A DNA stretch of 64,000 bases from an uncultured Desulfobulbus sp. (GCF_963665445.1 NZ_OY762276.1:3214601-3278600); one strand, 5' to 3'. Counted from the first letter of the stretch, positions 1-10,043 are shown. Numbers and translations are program-made. Notes: generated by a model not told the origin, from the letters alone.

Positions 1-902
1 AGATCCGGCTGCTCAAAACTCAGATCGCTGCATTGCGACAATGTAAGTCTGGGCAAGTTCAAGGGCAAGCGTTTGGGATAGGTCAGGGCATAGCCAATGG
101 GAATACGCATGTCCGGAATACCCAGTTGGGCGACCACCGAGCCATCCTGGTATTCAACCAGCGAGTGTACAATGGATTGAGGATGGACGACCACCTCGAT
201 GCGCTCAGGTTCAACGCCAAAGAGCCACCTGGCCTCGATTACTTCCAACCCCTTGTTCATCAAGGTTGCCGAGTCGATGGAAATCTTCCGTCCCATGGAC
301 CAGTTCGGGTGGGCAAGGGCCTGTTCGGGTTCAGCCTGCTTGAGGGCGTCTACACTCCAGGTGCGAAAAGGGCCCCCAGAGGCGGTGAGAATCAACTTGG
401 AGACATCCTCGTTGCGCCCGGCTTCCAGGGCCTGGAAGATGGCGCTGTGTTCGGAATCAATGGGCAAGAGCCGGACCTGGTGCGCCTGCGCCTCCTCCAT
501 CACCAGCCGTCCAGCCATGACCAGGGTCTCCTTGTTGGCCAGGCCCACATCCTTGCCAGCGCGAATGGCGGCCAGGGTGGGAAGGAGGCCGACGGCGCCG
601 ACAACGGCGGTCACCACCATGTCCGCGTCGGCCAGAGTGGCCACGGCGCTGTTCCCTTCGATTCCGCAGAGGATGCGGGAACGGTAAGCCCGCGGCAGAA
701 GTTGCGCAAGCGGGGCGACCAGGTCGGGGTTGCCGATGGAAACGCATTCGGGCGCAAATTCCTGGACCTGCTGGCTCAACAGTTCGATGTTGCTTCCGGC
801 GGACAGGCCAACAATACGAAACTGATCGGGAAACTGGCGAACAATGGCCAGGACATTGGTACCGATTGAACCGGTGGACCCAAGAAGTGCAATTCGTTTC
901 AT
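1..902 (-). CDS. dxr: 1-deoxy-D-xylulose 5-phosphate reductoisomerase (3' end cut by window edge)
   Basis: Converts DXP to 2-C-methylerythritol 4-phosphate with NADPH, the committing step of the MEP isoprenoid pathway. About 300 codons are visible from an ATG at 902-900 and the frame is open to the left edge, so the C-terminal quarter is missing. The protein starts [14 protein letters not shown] (NADPH-binding loop), then shows [10 protein letters not shown], the metal and substrate motif [17 protein letters not shown] and [20 protein letters not shown], all typical of Dxr. The start overlaps the cdsA stop as ATGA, so the two are translationally coupled. It lies downstream of uppS, which uses the isoprenoid products this pathway makes. 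Confidence 0.96.
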   Translation of the reverse strand, partial: MKRIALLGSTGSIGTNVLAIVRQFPDQFRIVGLSAGSNIELLSQQVQEFAPECVSIGNPDLVAPLAQLLPRAYRSRILCGIEGNSAVATLADADMVVTAVVGAVGLLPTLAAIRAGKDVGLANKETLVMAGRLVMEEAQAHQVRLLPIDSEHSAIFQALEAGRNEDVSKLILTASGGPFRTWSVDALKQAEPEQALAHPNWSMGRKISIDSATLMNKGLEVIEARWLFGVEPERIEVVVHPQSIVHSLVEYQDGSVVAQLGIPDMRIPIGYALTYPKRLPLNLPRLTLSQCSDLSFEQPD

Positions 903-1696
903 TGAAGGACGTTGAAAAAGAGCAAATAATAGAGCACGGGCCCAGTGAGCAGAAGGCTGTCAACACGATCAAGGAGACCGCCGTGCCCCAAAAGCACGGT
1001 TCCGGAATCCTTGACGCCAACGGAACGTTTAATCAGCGATTCGGTCAAGTCACCGGCGATACCGATCACGATAAGCACACTGCTGCCCAGCAAGAGCAGG
1101 AGTGGGTCGGCCGATTGCGGCAAAAACAGATTGATGAGTTCAGCAGCAAGAACCCCGGTCAAGATGCCGCCGATGCCACCAGCGACCGTTTTTTTGGGAC
1201 TGATCAGAGGAAAGAGTTTGCGGCGGCCAAAGGTCTTGCCGGCATAGTAGGCCCCGGTGTCTGAGCCGGCTATCATCGCAATGAACAGAATGAGCCAGTA
1301 CGGCCCCTGGGGGAGGAAGCGGATCAGGACCAGGTGCGCCAGGCTGACGGAAATATAGAGGGTGGCAAAACCGGCACAACTGAGGTAGCGCAGTACATCC
1401 TCAACCTTGCCATAGCCGTGCAGGGCCAAGGCGACAACCGCCAACAGCGAACCGAAGATCCCCGCTGGCAGCAGGGCAATCTGCCCGTTGAACACGGCTA
1501 CCATCGGCAGCAGACAGGCACCTATGGTGACAAACAAACGAAGACCTGCGATAAAACCGCAGGTCATACGAAAAAATTCATGCAGGGCGATGGCAGCGCC
1601 CATCAGTCCGACGAACCAAAAAAGCACAGAGGAGCCCATAAAGAGCAGCAAAAACCAACAAACCACCATCAGCAGGCCAGGGATCACACGATTCAT
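899..1696 (-). CDS. cdsA: Phosphatidate cytidylyltransferase
   Basis: Makes CDP-diacylglycerol from phosphatidic acid and CTP at the inner membrane, the branch point of phospholipid synthesis. The 265-residue protein is a chain of hydrophobic helices, beginning with two near the N-terminus (residues about 5-55). It carries the family signature near residues 215-245: [10 protein letters not shown] followed by [13 protein letters not shown]. Length is normal for the family. It sits 6 bases after uppS and overlaps dxr by four bases, in the common bacterial order frr-uppS-cdsA-dxr. Confidence 0.96.
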   Translation of the reverse strand: MNRVIPGLLMVVCWFLLLFMGSSVLFWFVGLMGAAIALHEFFRMTCGFIAGLRLFVTIGACLLPMVAVFNGQIALLPAGIFGSLLAVVALALHGYGKVEDVLRYLSCAGFATLYISVSLAHLVLIRFLPQGPYWLILFIAMIAGSDTGAYYAGKTFGRRKLFPLISPKKTVAGGIGGILTGVLAAELINLFLPQSADPLLLLLGSSVLIVIGIAGDLTESLIKRSVGVKDSGTVLLGHGGLLDRVDSLLLTGPVLYYLLFFNVLQ

Positions 1697-1702
1697 CGTT
1701 CT

Positions 1703-2443
1703 TTACGTACCGCTGAGTTGGGCTCCGGTTCTCCCGAACCGACGTTGTCGTTGGGAAAAATTGTGCAGGGCGGCAAGGAATTGGTCTTTATGAAAATCAG
1801 GCCATTTGGTCTCGGTGAAATACAGTTCCGCGTAGGAGGCCTGCCAGAGGAGGAAATTGGAGAGCCGGTTCTCACCGCCGGTGCGGATAAGGAGATCCGG
1901 ATCAGGCTGCCCGGCAGTGAAGAGGCGATCACTGATCGCTGCTTCGTCAAGATCGGCGGGATCGAGTACACCATCCCGACAATCCCGGGCGATCTGCCTG
2001 ACCACCTCCAGCAACTCTGAACGGCCGCCATAGTTCAAGGCAAGATTCAGGGTCAAGCCAGTGCAGGATCGCGTCTGTTCGATGCTCTCCAAGAGGATGC
2101 GACGAACATCTTCCGGAAGCCTTTGGGGAAAGCCCAAACAGTTGAGCCGAATATCATTGCGCAGCATGGTCCGCAATTCGGCCTGAAGATAGGTTTTCAA
2201 CAGCCCCATGAGGCCGCTTACCTCGCCGGCGGGACGCTTCCAGTTTTCGGTGGAAAAGGCATAGAGGGTGAGATAGCCGATCCCAAGGGACCGTGCCACC
2301 TCAACAATTTCACGGACGGTGTCAACGCCGGCTTTATGGCCGAACAGCCTCGGGCGATGACGTTCTTCTGCCCACCTTCCGTTGCCGTCCATGATAATGG
2401 CAACATGCCGGGGTATGGTACAGTCTGCTTCTTGGATCTCCAC
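1703..2443 (-). CDS. uppS: Isoprenyl transferase (undecaprenyl diphosphate synthase)
   Basis: Condenses isopentenyl diphosphate units on farnesyl diphosphate to give the C55 lipid carrier for peptidoglycan and other envelope polymers. The 246-residue protein shows the cis-prenyltransferase motifs: IIMDGNGRWA with the catalytic Asp near residue 19, HKAGVDTVREIV, LYAFSTENWKRP, and the C-terminal RTGGENRLSNFLLWQ with YFTETKWPDF. Neighbours frr and cdsA are the usual ones. A longer-chain or shorter-chain isoprenyl product cannot be excluded from sequence alone. Confidence 0.96.
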   Translation of the reverse strand: MEIQEADCTIPRHVAIIMDGNGRWAEERHRPRLFGHKAGVDTVREIVEVARSLGIGYLTLYAFSTENWKRPAGEVSGLMGLLKTYLQAELRTMLRNDIRLNCLGFPQRLPEDVRRILLESIEQTRSCTGLTLNLALNYGGRSELLEVVRQIARDCRDGVLDPADLDEAAISDRLFTAGQPDPDLLIRTGGENRLSNFLLWQASYAELYFTETKWPDFHKDQFLAALHNFSQRQRRFGRTGAQLSGT

Positions 2444-2470
2444 AGTGACAAGTATTTCGTGCAGGGCTGA

Positions 2471-3028
2471 TCAGACAGCCATCACTTCCTTTTCTTTGCC
2501 GCTGGTAATTTCGTCGATTTGGGCGACAAAACTATCAGTGGCCTTTTGCGATTCGTCCTGAAGGCGGAACATGTCGTCCTCAGAGATTTCTTTGTCCTTT
2601 TTCAACTTTTTGAGGGTTTCGTTGGCTTCCCGGCGAACATTGCGCAGGGCAATCTTGTGTTCCTCTCCAAGTTTTTTCACCTGCTTGACCAACTCCTTAC
2701 GACGATCTTCGGTCAACGGTGGGATAGTGAGGCGAATCACGTTCCCATCGCTGCTCGGGGTCAATCCGAGATCGGAGGCAAGGATGGCCTTTTCGATGGC
2801 AGGCAGGACCTGCGGATCCCAGGGTTTGATCGCAATCATGTTGCTTTCAGGAATGGTGAGTGCACTCACCTGGTCTAAGGTCATCTGCGAGCCGTAGGCA
2901 TTGACCTTGATGCCATCAAGCAGGGACAAAGTGGCGCGCCCGGTCCGAATTTTCACAAGATCGCGCTTGAGGGCCTCGATGCTTGAGGCCATTTTTTCAT
3001 TCAACTGGTCGATAATGGCGTTGGACAT
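2471..3028 (-). CDS. frr: Ribosome recycling factor
   Basis: Acts with EF-G to split the post-termination ribosome. At 185 residues it has the normal size, with the long helical domain rich in Lys and Glu (for example VKQVKKLGEEHKIALRNVRR) and the conserved early segment LVKIRTGRATLSLLDGI. A GAGGA ribosome binding site precedes the ATG. It follows pyrH after a 59-base spacer that contains a strong hairpin. Confidence 0.97.
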   Translation of the reverse strand: MSNAIIDQLNEKMASSIEALKRDLVKIRTGRATLSLLDGIKVNAYGSQMTLDQVSALTIPESNMIAIKPWDPQVLPAIEKAILASDLGLTPSSDGNVIRLTIPPLTEDRRKELVKQVKKLGEEHKIALRNVRREANETLKKLKKDKEISEDDMFRLQDESQKATDSFVAQIDEITSGKEKEVMAV

Positions 3029-3047
3029 AATTTCCTCTTACACGGAG

Positions 3048-3079
3048 CACCCCCGATCAGGTTTGACCGAGCGGGGGTG
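3048..3079 (-). other. Hairpin between pyrH and frr
   Basis: An 8-bp inverted repeat, CACCCCCG and CGGGGGTG, with a 16-base loop, lies in the short spacer after the pyrH stop and just before the frr ribosome binding site. No run of T follows, so it is not a clear terminator. It may attenuate read-through, protect the pyrH mRNA end or mark a processing site. Confidence 0.5.
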
Positions 3080-3087
3080 TCAAGGAT

Positions 3088-3795
3088 TCAATTGGTGATC
3101 AGCGTTCCCACATCTTCTCCGGTAACCGCTTTGACGATATTGCCGGGCTTTGTCATGTCGAAGACAAAGATCGGCAGGTTGTTGTCACGGGCAAGGGAGA
3201 TTCCTGCGGCATCCATGATTTTGAGATCATCGCGCAGGACAGTGGAAAAGGTGAGGGTATGATAACGCACAGCATTGGCATCCTTTTCCGGATCCCGATC
3301 ATACACCCCATCAACCCTGGTGGCTTTCATAATGACATCGGCCTTGATTTCCAGGGCACGAAGCACGGCGGCGGTATCGGTTGTGAAGTAGGGATTACCG
3401 GTACCAGCGGCAAAGATAACCACCCTTTTATGTTCCAAATGATCGAGGGCTTTCAGTCGCTCATAGGCTTCGCAGACATTGAGCATGGTGATGGCGGACA
3501 TAACCTTGGTGGGGATATCCAGATTTTCAAGTCCATCCTGGACGGCAAGCGAATTCATGACCGTCCCGAGCATCCCCATGTTGTCGGCGGAGCTCCTGTC
3601 CATACCACTGGCAGCTCCGGCAACACCGCGAAAAATATTCCCCGCCCCTATCACAAGGGCGAGTTCGATTTTGAGGTTATGCAGCGCCTGAATTTCCTGG
3701 GACAAGTACTTGATGACCTCAGTGCTGATGCCGTAGGGCCGATCCCCCATCAGGGCTTCACCACTGATTTTCAAAAGAACTCGTTTGAATTTCAT
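3088..3795 (-). CDS. pyrH: Uridylate kinase (UMP kinase)
   Basis: Phosphorylates UMP to UDP in pyrimidine nucleotide synthesis. The protein belongs to the amino-acid-kinase fold: LLKISGEALMGDRPYG at the N-terminus, VIGAGNIFRG near residue 50, and the Asp-containing KIMDAAGISLARDNNLPIFVF near the C-terminus. The frame is open for 36 more codons upstream, but GAGGAG sits 8 bases before the ATG at 3795, giving the usual 235-residue length. Located between tsf and frr, the standard order. Confidence 0.96.
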   Translation of the reverse strand: MKFKRVLLKISGEALMGDRPYGISTEVIKYLSQEIQALHNLKIELALVIGAGNIFRGVAGAASGMDRSSADNMGMLGTVMNSLAVQDGLENLDIPTKVMSAITMLNVCEAYERLKALDHLEHKRVVIFAAGTGNPYFTTDTAAVLRALEIKADVIMKATRVDGVYDRDPEKDANAVRYHTLTFSTVLRDDLKIMDAAGISLARDNNLPIFVFDMTKPGNIVKAVTGEDVGTLITN

Positions 3796-3880
3796 TTCGC
3801 AGCTCTCCTCGTCACTTCTTTTTCCCACATTTCTTCCATGGGTACTCTTTTCGACGCCCTCTCGGAGATTTGGGGAGGAC

Positions 3881-4477
3881 TTAGCCGATTTGAAAACGGG
3901 CAAACTGCTTCACAGAGATGTTCTCACCCATCTTGGCGACAAGTTCATTGAGCAGGTCTTGAATGGACAGATCCGGATTCTTGACGAATTTCTGCTCCAG
4001 CAGACAGATCTCAGCGAGGTATTTCTCCATCTTGCCGGAAACGATTTTTTCGACGATCTGCTCAGGTTTGCCTGAGTCAAGGGCCTGTTTAACATAGATT
4101 TCTTTTTCGCGCGCTACCAATTCAGCAGGAACATCGTCACGGTTGATGGCAACCGGGTTGACCGCGGCGATATGCATGGCGATATCTTTGGCAAAAGCCT
4201 TGAAATCATCCGTTTTGGCAACGAAATCGGTCTCGCATCCGACCTCTACCATGACGCCGAGTTTGCCGCCAGCGTGAATGTAGCATTCGACAACGCCTTC
4301 TTTGGTCTCTCGGTCGGCACGTTTTGCGGCAACAGCTAATCCTTTTTGGCGCAGCAGGTCAACGGCCTTTTCCATGTCACCATCGGTTTCGGTGAGGGCC
4401 TTTTTACAGTCCATCATGCCGGCATTGGTCTTATCCCGCAGTTCCTTTACCATTTGACTTGTAATTGTCACAGTCAT
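3881..4477 (-). CDS. tsf: Elongation factor Ts, short form
   Basis: Nucleotide exchange factor for EF-Tu. The N-terminal UBA-like domain (VKELRDKTNAGMMDCKKAL) and the TDFVAKTDDF motif that contacts EF-Tu are both present. At 198 residues it is much shorter than the roughly 280-residue E. coli protein and matches the compact form known from several phyla, with one core subdomain only. It follows rpsB, as usual. The short length is a family variant and not a truncation, since the C-terminus carries a conserved NELVAKMGENISVKQF segment. Confidence 0.96.
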   Translation of the reverse strand: MTVTITSQMVKELRDKTNAGMMDCKKALTETDGDMEKAVDLLRQKGLAVAAKRADRETKEGVVECYIHAGGKLGVMVEVGCETDFVAKTDDFKAFAKDIAMHIAAVNPVAINRDDVPAELVAREKEIYVKQALDSGKPEQIVEKIVSGKMEKYLAEICLLEQKFVKNPDLSIQDLLNELVAKMGENISVKQFARFQIG

Positions 4478-4601
4478 TCTCCTTCGTCAACGTGCATCAA
4501 AGCACATATCGTAGTCAACAGTATACGCAAAACCGACAAAGAAGCCAGGAGGCCACTTTGTCGGCTGATTTCATCGGGAATCCAAAAGAAGGGGAGGGGA
4601 A

Positions 4602-5378
4602 TTATTCCTCTTCGACTTTTGCGGCGAGGTCTTCCTCGGTTCCGCTGCTCATGGCGGCCTCAAGGTCATCGATGTCAGCGGGTGTTTCTTCACCGCGACG
4701 TGATTTCCCTTCAAGAACAGCCTCAGCCATCATGGAGGAGATCAATTTGATCGCGCGGATCGCATCGTCATTACCAGGAATGATGTAGTCTATGCCGTCG
4801 GGATCACAGTTGGTATCGGTCAAGGCGATGACCGGAATGCCAAGTTTCACGGCCTCGCCAATGGCGATGTCTTCGTTTTTGGGGTCAACCACAAAAAGCA
4901 CATCCGGAAGGGTGCGCATGTTCTTGATACCGCCGATGTTCCGGTCCAGTTTCACCCGCTCCTTTTCCATCATGAGGATTTCCTTTTTGGGGAAGCGGTT
5001 GATGGAACCGTCGGCCTGCATGGTTTCAATCTTTTTCAGACGATCGACGGAATGTTTGATGGTCTGAAAATTGGTGAGCATTCCGCCAAGCCAACGGTGG
5101 TTGACAAAATACATCCCACAACGCTCGGCCTCTTCCTTGATAATGGCCTGGCCCTGACGTTTGGTGCAAACGAAAAGTACGTTGCCGCCTTCACCGACGA
5201 TGTCAGCCAGAGCGGCATAGGCCTTTCTGAAAAGCTTCATGGTGATATCGAGGTTGACAATGTAAATTCCATTGCGAGGACCGTAGATATACGGTTTCAT
5301 CTTGGGATTCCACCGCCGGGTCTGATGCCCGAAGTGCAGACCGGCTTCCAACATTTGACGCATGTTAACTGCTGCCAT
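4602..5378 (-). CDS. rpsB: 30S ribosomal protein S2
   Basis: Small-subunit protein that joins late in assembly and helps recruit S1. The 258 residues begin with [23 protein letters not shown], a hallmark of S2, and contain [13 protein letters not shown] and [15 protein letters not shown]. The C-terminal 30 residues are acidic (ending [11 protein letters not shown]). First gene of the rpsB-tsf-pyrH-frr run; a GGAGAG ribosome binding site precedes it. Confidence 0.98.
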   Translation of the reverse strand: MAAVNMRQMLEAGLHFGHQTRRWNPKMKPYIYGPRNGIYIVNLDITMKLFRKAYAALADIVGEGGNVLFVCTKRQGQAIIKEEAERCGMYFVNHRWLGGMLTNFQTIKHSVDRLKKIETMQADGSINRFPKKEILMMEKERVKLDRNIGGIKNMRTLPDVLFVVDPKNEDIAIGEAVKLGIPVIALTDTNCDPDGIDYIIPGNDDAIRAIKLISSMMAEAVLEGKSRRGEETPADIDDLEAAMSSGTEEDLAAKVEEE

Positions 5379-5541
5379 GTTCTCTCCTGATTAAATTTTG
5401 GTTAAACCTCCATCCTGTCGGCCGATTTCACGGGAAGTGAAACACCTGGACCTAATCGTCAGGATGTGTGTAGTGGGGCACGGCAGTGCCCTATGTTACA
5501 GCCAAACTCGTAATACTAGCACGATGGCATCATATTTACAA
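5379..5541 (-). promoter_or_regulatory. rpsB promoter and leader
   Basis: On the minus strand a -35 box TTGTAA (5536-5541) and -10 box TAGTAT (5513-5518) are 17 bases apart. Transcription would begin near 5505, leaving a leader of roughly 125 bases. The leader holds a perfect GGGCAC/GTGCCC hairpin (5476-5491) and a TTTCAC/GTGAAA hairpin (5426-5442). In other bacteria S2 represses its own operon through such a leader; that this one works the same way is inference. Confidence 0.55.
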
Positions 5542-5590
5542 GTGTGTCGCTTCCTATTTGATAGATTATCCGCAATTAAACCGGCAAACC

Positions 5591-6361
5591 CTATTTGCGG
5601 ATCAGCTGTCTTCTTCCGCCGAGCACAAATTCGAGCCAGCGAAACCCGAATTGAAGCAAGGCCTCGTCATCACGCTCGATACGCCTTCTATCGTCCTTGG
5701 TCAGTTTGAATTGCGCTATAATATTTTCCTTAACCGTATAGGAACGGAAGTCATCGATATTATAGCAGGCCATGAAGGCCAGACGTTGGTACGGACCTGC
5801 TTTTCCCTCGCCCGCCCAAGGATTGGAAGCAAAAAAAGCATCGAGTTCAGCCCACATGTCGTTGATCGAATTGCATTGGTGCAGGTTCTGGTCGCGCTCC
5901 CACTGCCGCACCGTATAGGTGCGCTCCTCTAGATGCCCCTTGCAGTAGGGATGATGGGTGAGAAAATAATGAATGCGAAGAGGTTGCCCTTTGCCGGTAC
6001 TTTCAAGTCCTCGTTCGAGGGGATAGGTACGACAGGCTGTAGGCCGGTTCGCGTATACCGTGCACCCCTGGTCACTGAGAAAAGGGCAGGAGGCAGATTC
6101 GTCGTCCAACAGTTTGAGTTTGAGACCGGGAAAAAACGGGTGACTCCCCTCGCAGATGATGGTGAATCGTTCAAGGACTTCGGCGCTCCGTAGACCGAGC
6201 TGTTTTTTGAGCAGCAGAATATCGTAGGGATAGAGATGAAGATTGACATTACGACAGCAGGTAAGAAAACACGAAACCCCGGGATGGCAATGAAACCGAA
6301 AAGGATCTTTCCCGACCTGCTCACGATCAGAAGGGATTAAATTTTGGTAATCCATAGACAA
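5591..6361 (-). CDS. YkgJ family cysteine-cluster protein
   Basis: A 256-residue soluble protein with the Cys pattern of the YkgJ (putative zinc- or iron-chelating) family. CFLTCCRNVNLHLYPYDI lies near residue 31, CPFLSDQGCTVYANRP near 90 with CRTYPLERG right after, and further Cys at HPYCKG and MACYNI. The cysteines could bind a metal or Fe-S cluster. No biochemical role is established for most members. It stands alone between the rplQ terminator and the rpsB promoter, so is probably transcribed by itself. Confidence 0.85.
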   Translation of the reverse strand: MSMDYQNLIPSDREQVGKDPFRFHCHPGVSCFLTCCRNVNLHLYPYDILLLKKQLGLRSAEVLERFTIICEGSHPFFPGLKLKLLDDESASCPFLSDQGCTVYANRPTACRTYPLERGLESTGKGQPLRIHYFLTHHPYCKGHLEERTYTVRQWERDQNLHQCNSINDMWAELDAFFASNPWAGEGKAGPYQRLAFMACYNIDDFRSYTVKENIIAQFKLTKDDRRRIERDDEALLQFGFRWLEFVLGGRRQLIRK

Positions 6362-6466
6362 AACTTACAATCGATTGGTCAAGAATTCCTAAGACCACGT
6401 TCAAGTGGAAGGACAATGAGAAGGCTGTGGATGCACGCAGTTCACGCCTGGGATACAATAAAAATG

Positions 6467-6501
6467 AAAAAAAAAGCTGGTATGAGGATTCATACCAGCT
6501 T
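6467..6501 (-). terminator. Intrinsic terminator of the ribosomal super-cluster
   Basis: A perfect 12-bp stem (AAGCTGGTATGA with TCATACCAGCTT, 6474-6485 and 6490-6501) with a 4-base loop is followed on the minus strand by an unbroken run of T. It lies 35 bases after the rplQ stop and ends the alpha operon. Confidence 0.93.
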
Positions 6502-6535
6502 AACGACCAACGTACGCTTGACGGAGTGAAGCCTC

Positions 6536-6922
6536 TTACTCTGCCTGGGCTTCCTCGACTTCTTCCTGATATTCAACCAGCTCAAGAATAGCCATGGGTG
6601 CGGCATCACCGGCGCGATTCCCGGTACGAATGATACGGGTATATCCGCCCTCGCGGTCAGCATACTGACTGCTCAACTCATCAAACAACTTGGCAACAAC
6701 TTCTTTGGAGCGTATGTAGGACAAGGCCTGCCGACGAGCATGCAGGTCACCACGTTTGCCCAAAGTAATCATTTGTTCTGCGACACGCCGTGCTTCTTTT
6801 GCCTTGGGCACTGTGGTTACAATCCGCTCCTGATCGAGCAGGGAGGTCACCATATTGCGCAGCATTGCCTCACGGTGCGATGATGTCCGGCCAAGTTTAC
6901 GACCTGCTTTTCTATGTCTCAT
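6536..6922 (-). CDS. rplQ: 50S ribosomal protein L17
   Basis: Large-subunit protein near the exit tunnel. The 128 residues start [20 protein letters not shown], the invariant L17 opening, and include [21 protein letters not shown]. The C-terminus is acidic ([12 protein letters not shown]). Last gene of the alpha operon, directly before a strong terminator. Confidence 0.98.
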   Translation of the reverse strand: MRHRKAGRKLGRTSSHREAMLRNMVTSLLDQERIVTTVPKAKEARRVAEQMITLGKRGDLHARRQALSYIRSKEVVAKLFDELSSQYADREGGYTRIIRTGNRAGDAAPMAILELVEYQEEVEEAQAE

Positions 6923-6972
6923 GGTCCTGTCCTTTTGTCTCTCAAAGAGTTATCTCTCTAAAACTGTACGGA

Positions 6973-8013
6973 TTACTCTTCCAGTTTTTCTTCTCGTTTA
7001 TCGGGAGCTACCCAACCGTCGTATTTCATGCCCAAGGTGAGATTATGTTCGGAAAGAAGTGCTTTAATCTCATTGAGTGATTTGCGACCAAAGTTCTTGG
7101 TCTTCAGCATCTCAGCGTCCGTCTTGTTGACAAGCTGGCCGATGTACTGAATCTGGGCATTTTTGAGGCAATTTGCCGATCGCACGGAAAGTTCGAGGTC
7201 TTCGACATTTTTATCGAGGAACGGTGGATAGGCTTTACCGTCGTCATCCTCATCCGAACTTTCGGGGGCCTTGGCGATCTCCTCATTAAAGTTAATGAAG
7301 ATGGTCATCTGCTCCTTCAAGATCTTGGCGGCATAGGCGAGTGCGTTTTGTGGCTCGACACTGCCGTCCGTCTCGATTTCCATGGTCAACCGGTCATAGT
7401 CTGTTTGCTGCCCTACGCGAGCCTGGCTGACGACATACTGGACGCACACTATGGGCGAGAAGGAGGCATCAACCGGAATCACCCCAATCGGCTGCCCCTC
7501 TTTCTTGTTGTGCTCGGCTGTCACGTAGCCCTTTCCCCAATGCACTTCCAATTCTGCGCGGAAGGTCATATCACTGGTCAGGGTACAAATGAGGAGGTCA
7601 GGGTTCATGACCTCTACGTAACCGCCGCCATTGATATCACCGGCAACAACCTTTCCAGGCCCCTGCTTCTCGATCAAGACGGTCCGTGATTCGGGGCCGT
7701 TGAGTTTGAGCCGCACCTGCTTGAGGTTGAGAATAATTTCGGCGACATCTTCGTGGACACCATCAACGGTGGTGAACTCGTGGAGGGCGTCGTTTAAACG
7801 AACACTGGTTATCGCCGCACCACGAATCGAGCTCAACATAATTCGCCGCAGCGAGTTGCCGATGGTTGTTGCAAAACCACGCTCGAGGGGCTGACAGACG
7901 AATTTCCCGTAGTGCCTCGAGAGCGATCCTTCGTCGACTTCGAGTTTTTCCGGGGAAATTAGGCTATGCCAGTTTTTGTAAAAGGGATTGTCGTCCCGGA
8001 TTTCTTGTGCCAT
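6973..8013 (-). CDS. rpoA: RNA polymerase alpha subunit
   Basis: Alpha subunit that nucleates RNA polymerase assembly. Residues 1-240 form the dimerising N-terminal domain ([20 protein letters not shown]). An acidic linker with SSDEDDDG follows, then the C-terminal DNA- and activator-binding domain ([34 protein letters not shown]). The 346-residue length is normal, with a slightly long linker. It lies between rpsD and rplQ. Confidence 0.98.
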   Translation of the reverse strand: MAQEIRDDNPFYKNWHSLISPEKLEVDEGSLSRHYGKFVCQPLERGFATTIGNSLRRIMLSSIRGAAITSVRLNDALHEFTTVDGVHEDVAEIILNLKQVRLKLNGPESRTVLIEKQGPGKVVAGDINGGGYVEVMNPDLLICTLTSDMTFRAELEVHWGKGYVTAEHNKKEGQPIGVIPVDASFSPIVCVQYVVSQARVGQQTDYDRLTMEIETDGSVEPQNALAYAAKILKEQMTIFINFNEEIAKAPESSDEDDDGKAYPPFLDKNVEDLELSVRSANCLKNAQIQYIGQLVNKTDAEMLKTKNFGRKSLNEIKALLSEHNLTLGMKYDGWVAPDKREEKLEE

Positions 8014-8033
8014 GCAATACCTAACGATTAAAG

Positions 8034-8663
8034 TTACTTGGAATACAACTCAACAATAAGTTGTTCCTGAATTGGCATCGTTATTTCTTCGCGATTTGGC
8101 AACGCTTTGACTACACATTGGAATTTCGCCTGATCAAGCTCGAGCCAACTCGGCAGCCCTCGGCGGACAGCACCCTCGAGATTGTCGATGATCACCTCGT
8201 TCTTCTGGTGTTTCTCCTTCAGGCTAATAACGTCTCCGGCCTTGACCTGGTACGAGGGAATATTGACCTTTTTCCCGTTTACCAAGAACAGATCGTGGCG
8301 GACCATCTGACGGGCCTGATCACGGGAACTTGCGAAGCCGCAACGGTAAAGAGCGTTGTCGAAACGACGCTCAAGCATGATCAGCAAAATCTCACCGGTT
8401 ACACCTTTAGCCCGGTCAGCTCTCTCGAAATACCGACGGAATTGTGCCTCAAGCATGCCGTACATCTGCTTAACTTTTTGTTTTTCGCGCAACTGAACGG
8501 CATAATCCGAAACCTTGCGGAATTTGTTCTGTCCATGTTGCCCGGGAGCAAAGGAACGACGTTCAAAGGCGCACTTGTCCGAATAGCAACGGTCACCTTT
8601 GAGAAACATCTTGAGATTTTCACGTCTGCACAGCCTGCAGGATGCGCCTGTATATCTAGCCAA
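8034..8663 (-). CDS. rpsD: 30S ribosomal protein S4, zinc-binding form
   Basis: Primary 16S rRNA binder and assembly nucleator. The 209 residues start [20 protein letters not shown] and have four Cys in the first 31 residues (CxxC, then two more), the zinc-binding variant. The S4 RNA-binding domain follows ([33 protein letters not shown]). In enteric bacteria S4 represses the alpha operon; nothing visible here tests that. Confidence 0.98.
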   Translation of the reverse strand: MARYTGASCRLCRRENLKMFLKGDRCYSDKCAFERRSFAPGQHGQNKFRKVSDYAVQLREKQKVKQMYGMLEAQFRRYFERADRAKGVTGEILLIMLERRFDNALYRCGFASSRDQARQMVRHDLFLVNGKKVNIPSYQVKAGDVISLKEKHQKNEVIIDNLEGAVRRGLPSWLELDQAKFQCVVKALPNREEITMPIQEQLIVELYSK

Positions 8664-8728
8664 CTTTTACCTCCAAATAGTATCCGATATGATCTCTGAC
8701 TGGGGAACGGATAGACGAATGTTGAGCG

Positions 8729-9127
8729 TCATACTCTTCTTCGCTTAGGTGGTTTGCACCCGTTGTGAGGAAGCGGGGTAACATCGACGATACGGCTCAC
8801 GTCAAGATCAACACTGGTAAGTGCACGCAACGCTGCCTCACGACCAGGACCAGGACCTTTTACCCGAACCTCTACCTTGCGAAGGCCATGTTCCTTGGCT
8901 TTGGAAACGGCATCGTTCAGTGCGTTTTGCGCAGCAAACGGAGTGGACTTTCTTGAACCTTTGAATCCAAGGACGCCAGCACTTGACCAAGAGATGGTGT
9001 TCCCCTGCCGATCGGAAACAGTGATAACGGTGTTATTGAATGTTGAATAGATAAAAACTATCCCCTCGGGAACATTTTTTTTATCTTTTTTCTTAACTTT
9101 TGTATTGACCTTGCCTGCTTTAGCCAT
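8729..9127 (-). CDS. rpsK: 30S ribosomal protein S11
   Basis: Platform protein of the small subunit that contacts the mRNA exit path. The core [17 protein letters not shown] and the C-terminal [19 protein letters not shown] are diagnostic. The frame is open from a TTG four codons upstream, but GGGAG lies 5 bases before the ATG at 9127, giving 132 residues. It lies between rpsM and rpsD in the alpha operon. Confidence 0.97.
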   Translation of the reverse strand: MAKAGKVNTKVKKKDKKNVPEGIVFIYSTFNNTVITVSDRQGNTISWSSAGVLGFKGSRKSTPFAAQNALNDAVSKAKEHGLRKVEVRVKGPGPGREAALRALTSVDLDVSRIVDVTPLPHNGCKPPKRRRV

Positions 9128-9171
9128 AACGACTCCCAATTACTCTTCAGTCAGAACAGTGCGTGTGATAG

Positions 9172-9540
9172 TTATTTCTTACGAACAGCTGCACCGCGTC
9201 TGGGACCCTTCCGAGTGCGGGCATTCGTTTTTGTTCTTTGACCCCTGACAGGTAGTCCGCGACGGTGGCGACGGCCGCGGTAGCAGCCGAGGTCCATAAG
9301 ACGCTTGATATCCATGGACACCTCACGCCGCCGATCGCCTTCTACTACGTATTCACCTTCGATAACTATACGAATACGGTTTACATCATCGCCGCTCAGA
9401 TCATCGCTGTTCATCTGATAAGGAAGATCGACCTTATCGAGAATTTGGCGAGCAGTCGTTAATCCAATGCCGTAAATATAGGTCAAAGCTCGATCCATGT
9501 GTTTGTTGCGTGGCAGGTCCACACCAGCTATACGTGCCAA
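9172..9540 (-). CDS. rpsM: 30S ribosomal protein S13
   Basis: Head protein of the small subunit that contacts P-site tRNA and bridges to the 50S. The 122 residues start [21 protein letters not shown] and carry [15 protein letters not shown]. The basic tail [20 protein letters not shown] is also present. First large gene of the alpha operon after rpmJ. Confidence 0.98.
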   Translation of the reverse strand: MARIAGVDLPRNKHMDRALTYIYGIGLTTARQILDKVDLPYQMNSDDLSGDDVNRIRIVIEGEYVVEGDRRREVSMDIKRLMDLGCYRGRRHRRGLPVRGQRTKTNARTRKGPRRGAAVRKK

Positions 9541-9587
9541 ATCCGTGCTCCTCTTATCAGAATCTTGCTAGATTATTAACGACGGAA

Positions 9588-9701
9588 TTATCCTTGCCGT
9601 TGTTTGTGTTTCTTGTTTGTACAATTCACCCGGACAACGCCTTTCCGCTTCAAGATCTTGCATTCGCTACAGATCTTTTTTACTGACGAACGTACTTTCA
9701 T
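9588..9701 (-). CDS. rpmJ: 50S ribosomal protein L36, zinc-binding form
   Basis: A 37-residue basic protein, [20 protein letters not shown], continuing through [17 protein letters not shown]. Cys at 11, 14 and 27 and His at 32 form the zinc site of the C+ type. The ATG is at 9701-9699 and the TAA at 9590-9588. It lies between infA and rpsM, the standard position, and is short enough to be missed by ORF length filters. Confidence 0.96.
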   Translation of the reverse strand: MKVRSSVKKICSECKILKRKGVVRVNCTNKKHKQRQG

Positions 9702-9721
9702 GTTTCACCCCAAATAATTTA

Positions 9722-9958
9722 TTATTTTTTCCCCTTCCCACCTTTGGCTCGGAAGGTCACTCTTCCGCGAGTCAGGTCGTAGGGCGACAGTTCAACGGTG
9801 ACCCGATCGCCGGGAAGTATTTTAATGTAGTGCATACGCATCTTTCCGGAGATATGCGCAAGAACCTTATGTCCATTATCAAGTTCAACTTGAAACATGG
9901 CGTTAGGTAAAGGTTCAATGATTGTGCCTTCGACTTCGATGGCGTCTTCTTTTGCCAT
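9722..9958 (-). CDS. infA: Translation initiation factor IF-1
   Basis: Small OB-fold protein that occupies the A site during initiation. At 78 residues it starts [19 protein letters not shown], includes [20 protein letters not shown] and ends [12 protein letters not shown]. The C-terminal tail is a few residues longer and more basic than in E. coli. It lies between map and rpmJ. Confidence 0.97.
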   Translation of the reverse strand: MAKEDAIEVEGTIIEPLPNAMFQVELDNGHKVLAHISGKMRMHYIKILPGDRVTVELSPYDLTRGRVTFRAKGGKGKK

Positions 9959-10043
9959 AAGGTATTGCTCCCAGAAATAGACGAGCAGAAATTTTGATTA
10001 TATATCGAACTAATGCCGAATTATCAAGCGTTTTTGTTCTAAA

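Noticed and set aside
33-869. Long plus-strand open frame opposite dxr
   Set aside because: It is the mirror of a clear dxr coding sequence on the minus strand, has no ribosome binding site, and its translation looks like no known protein.
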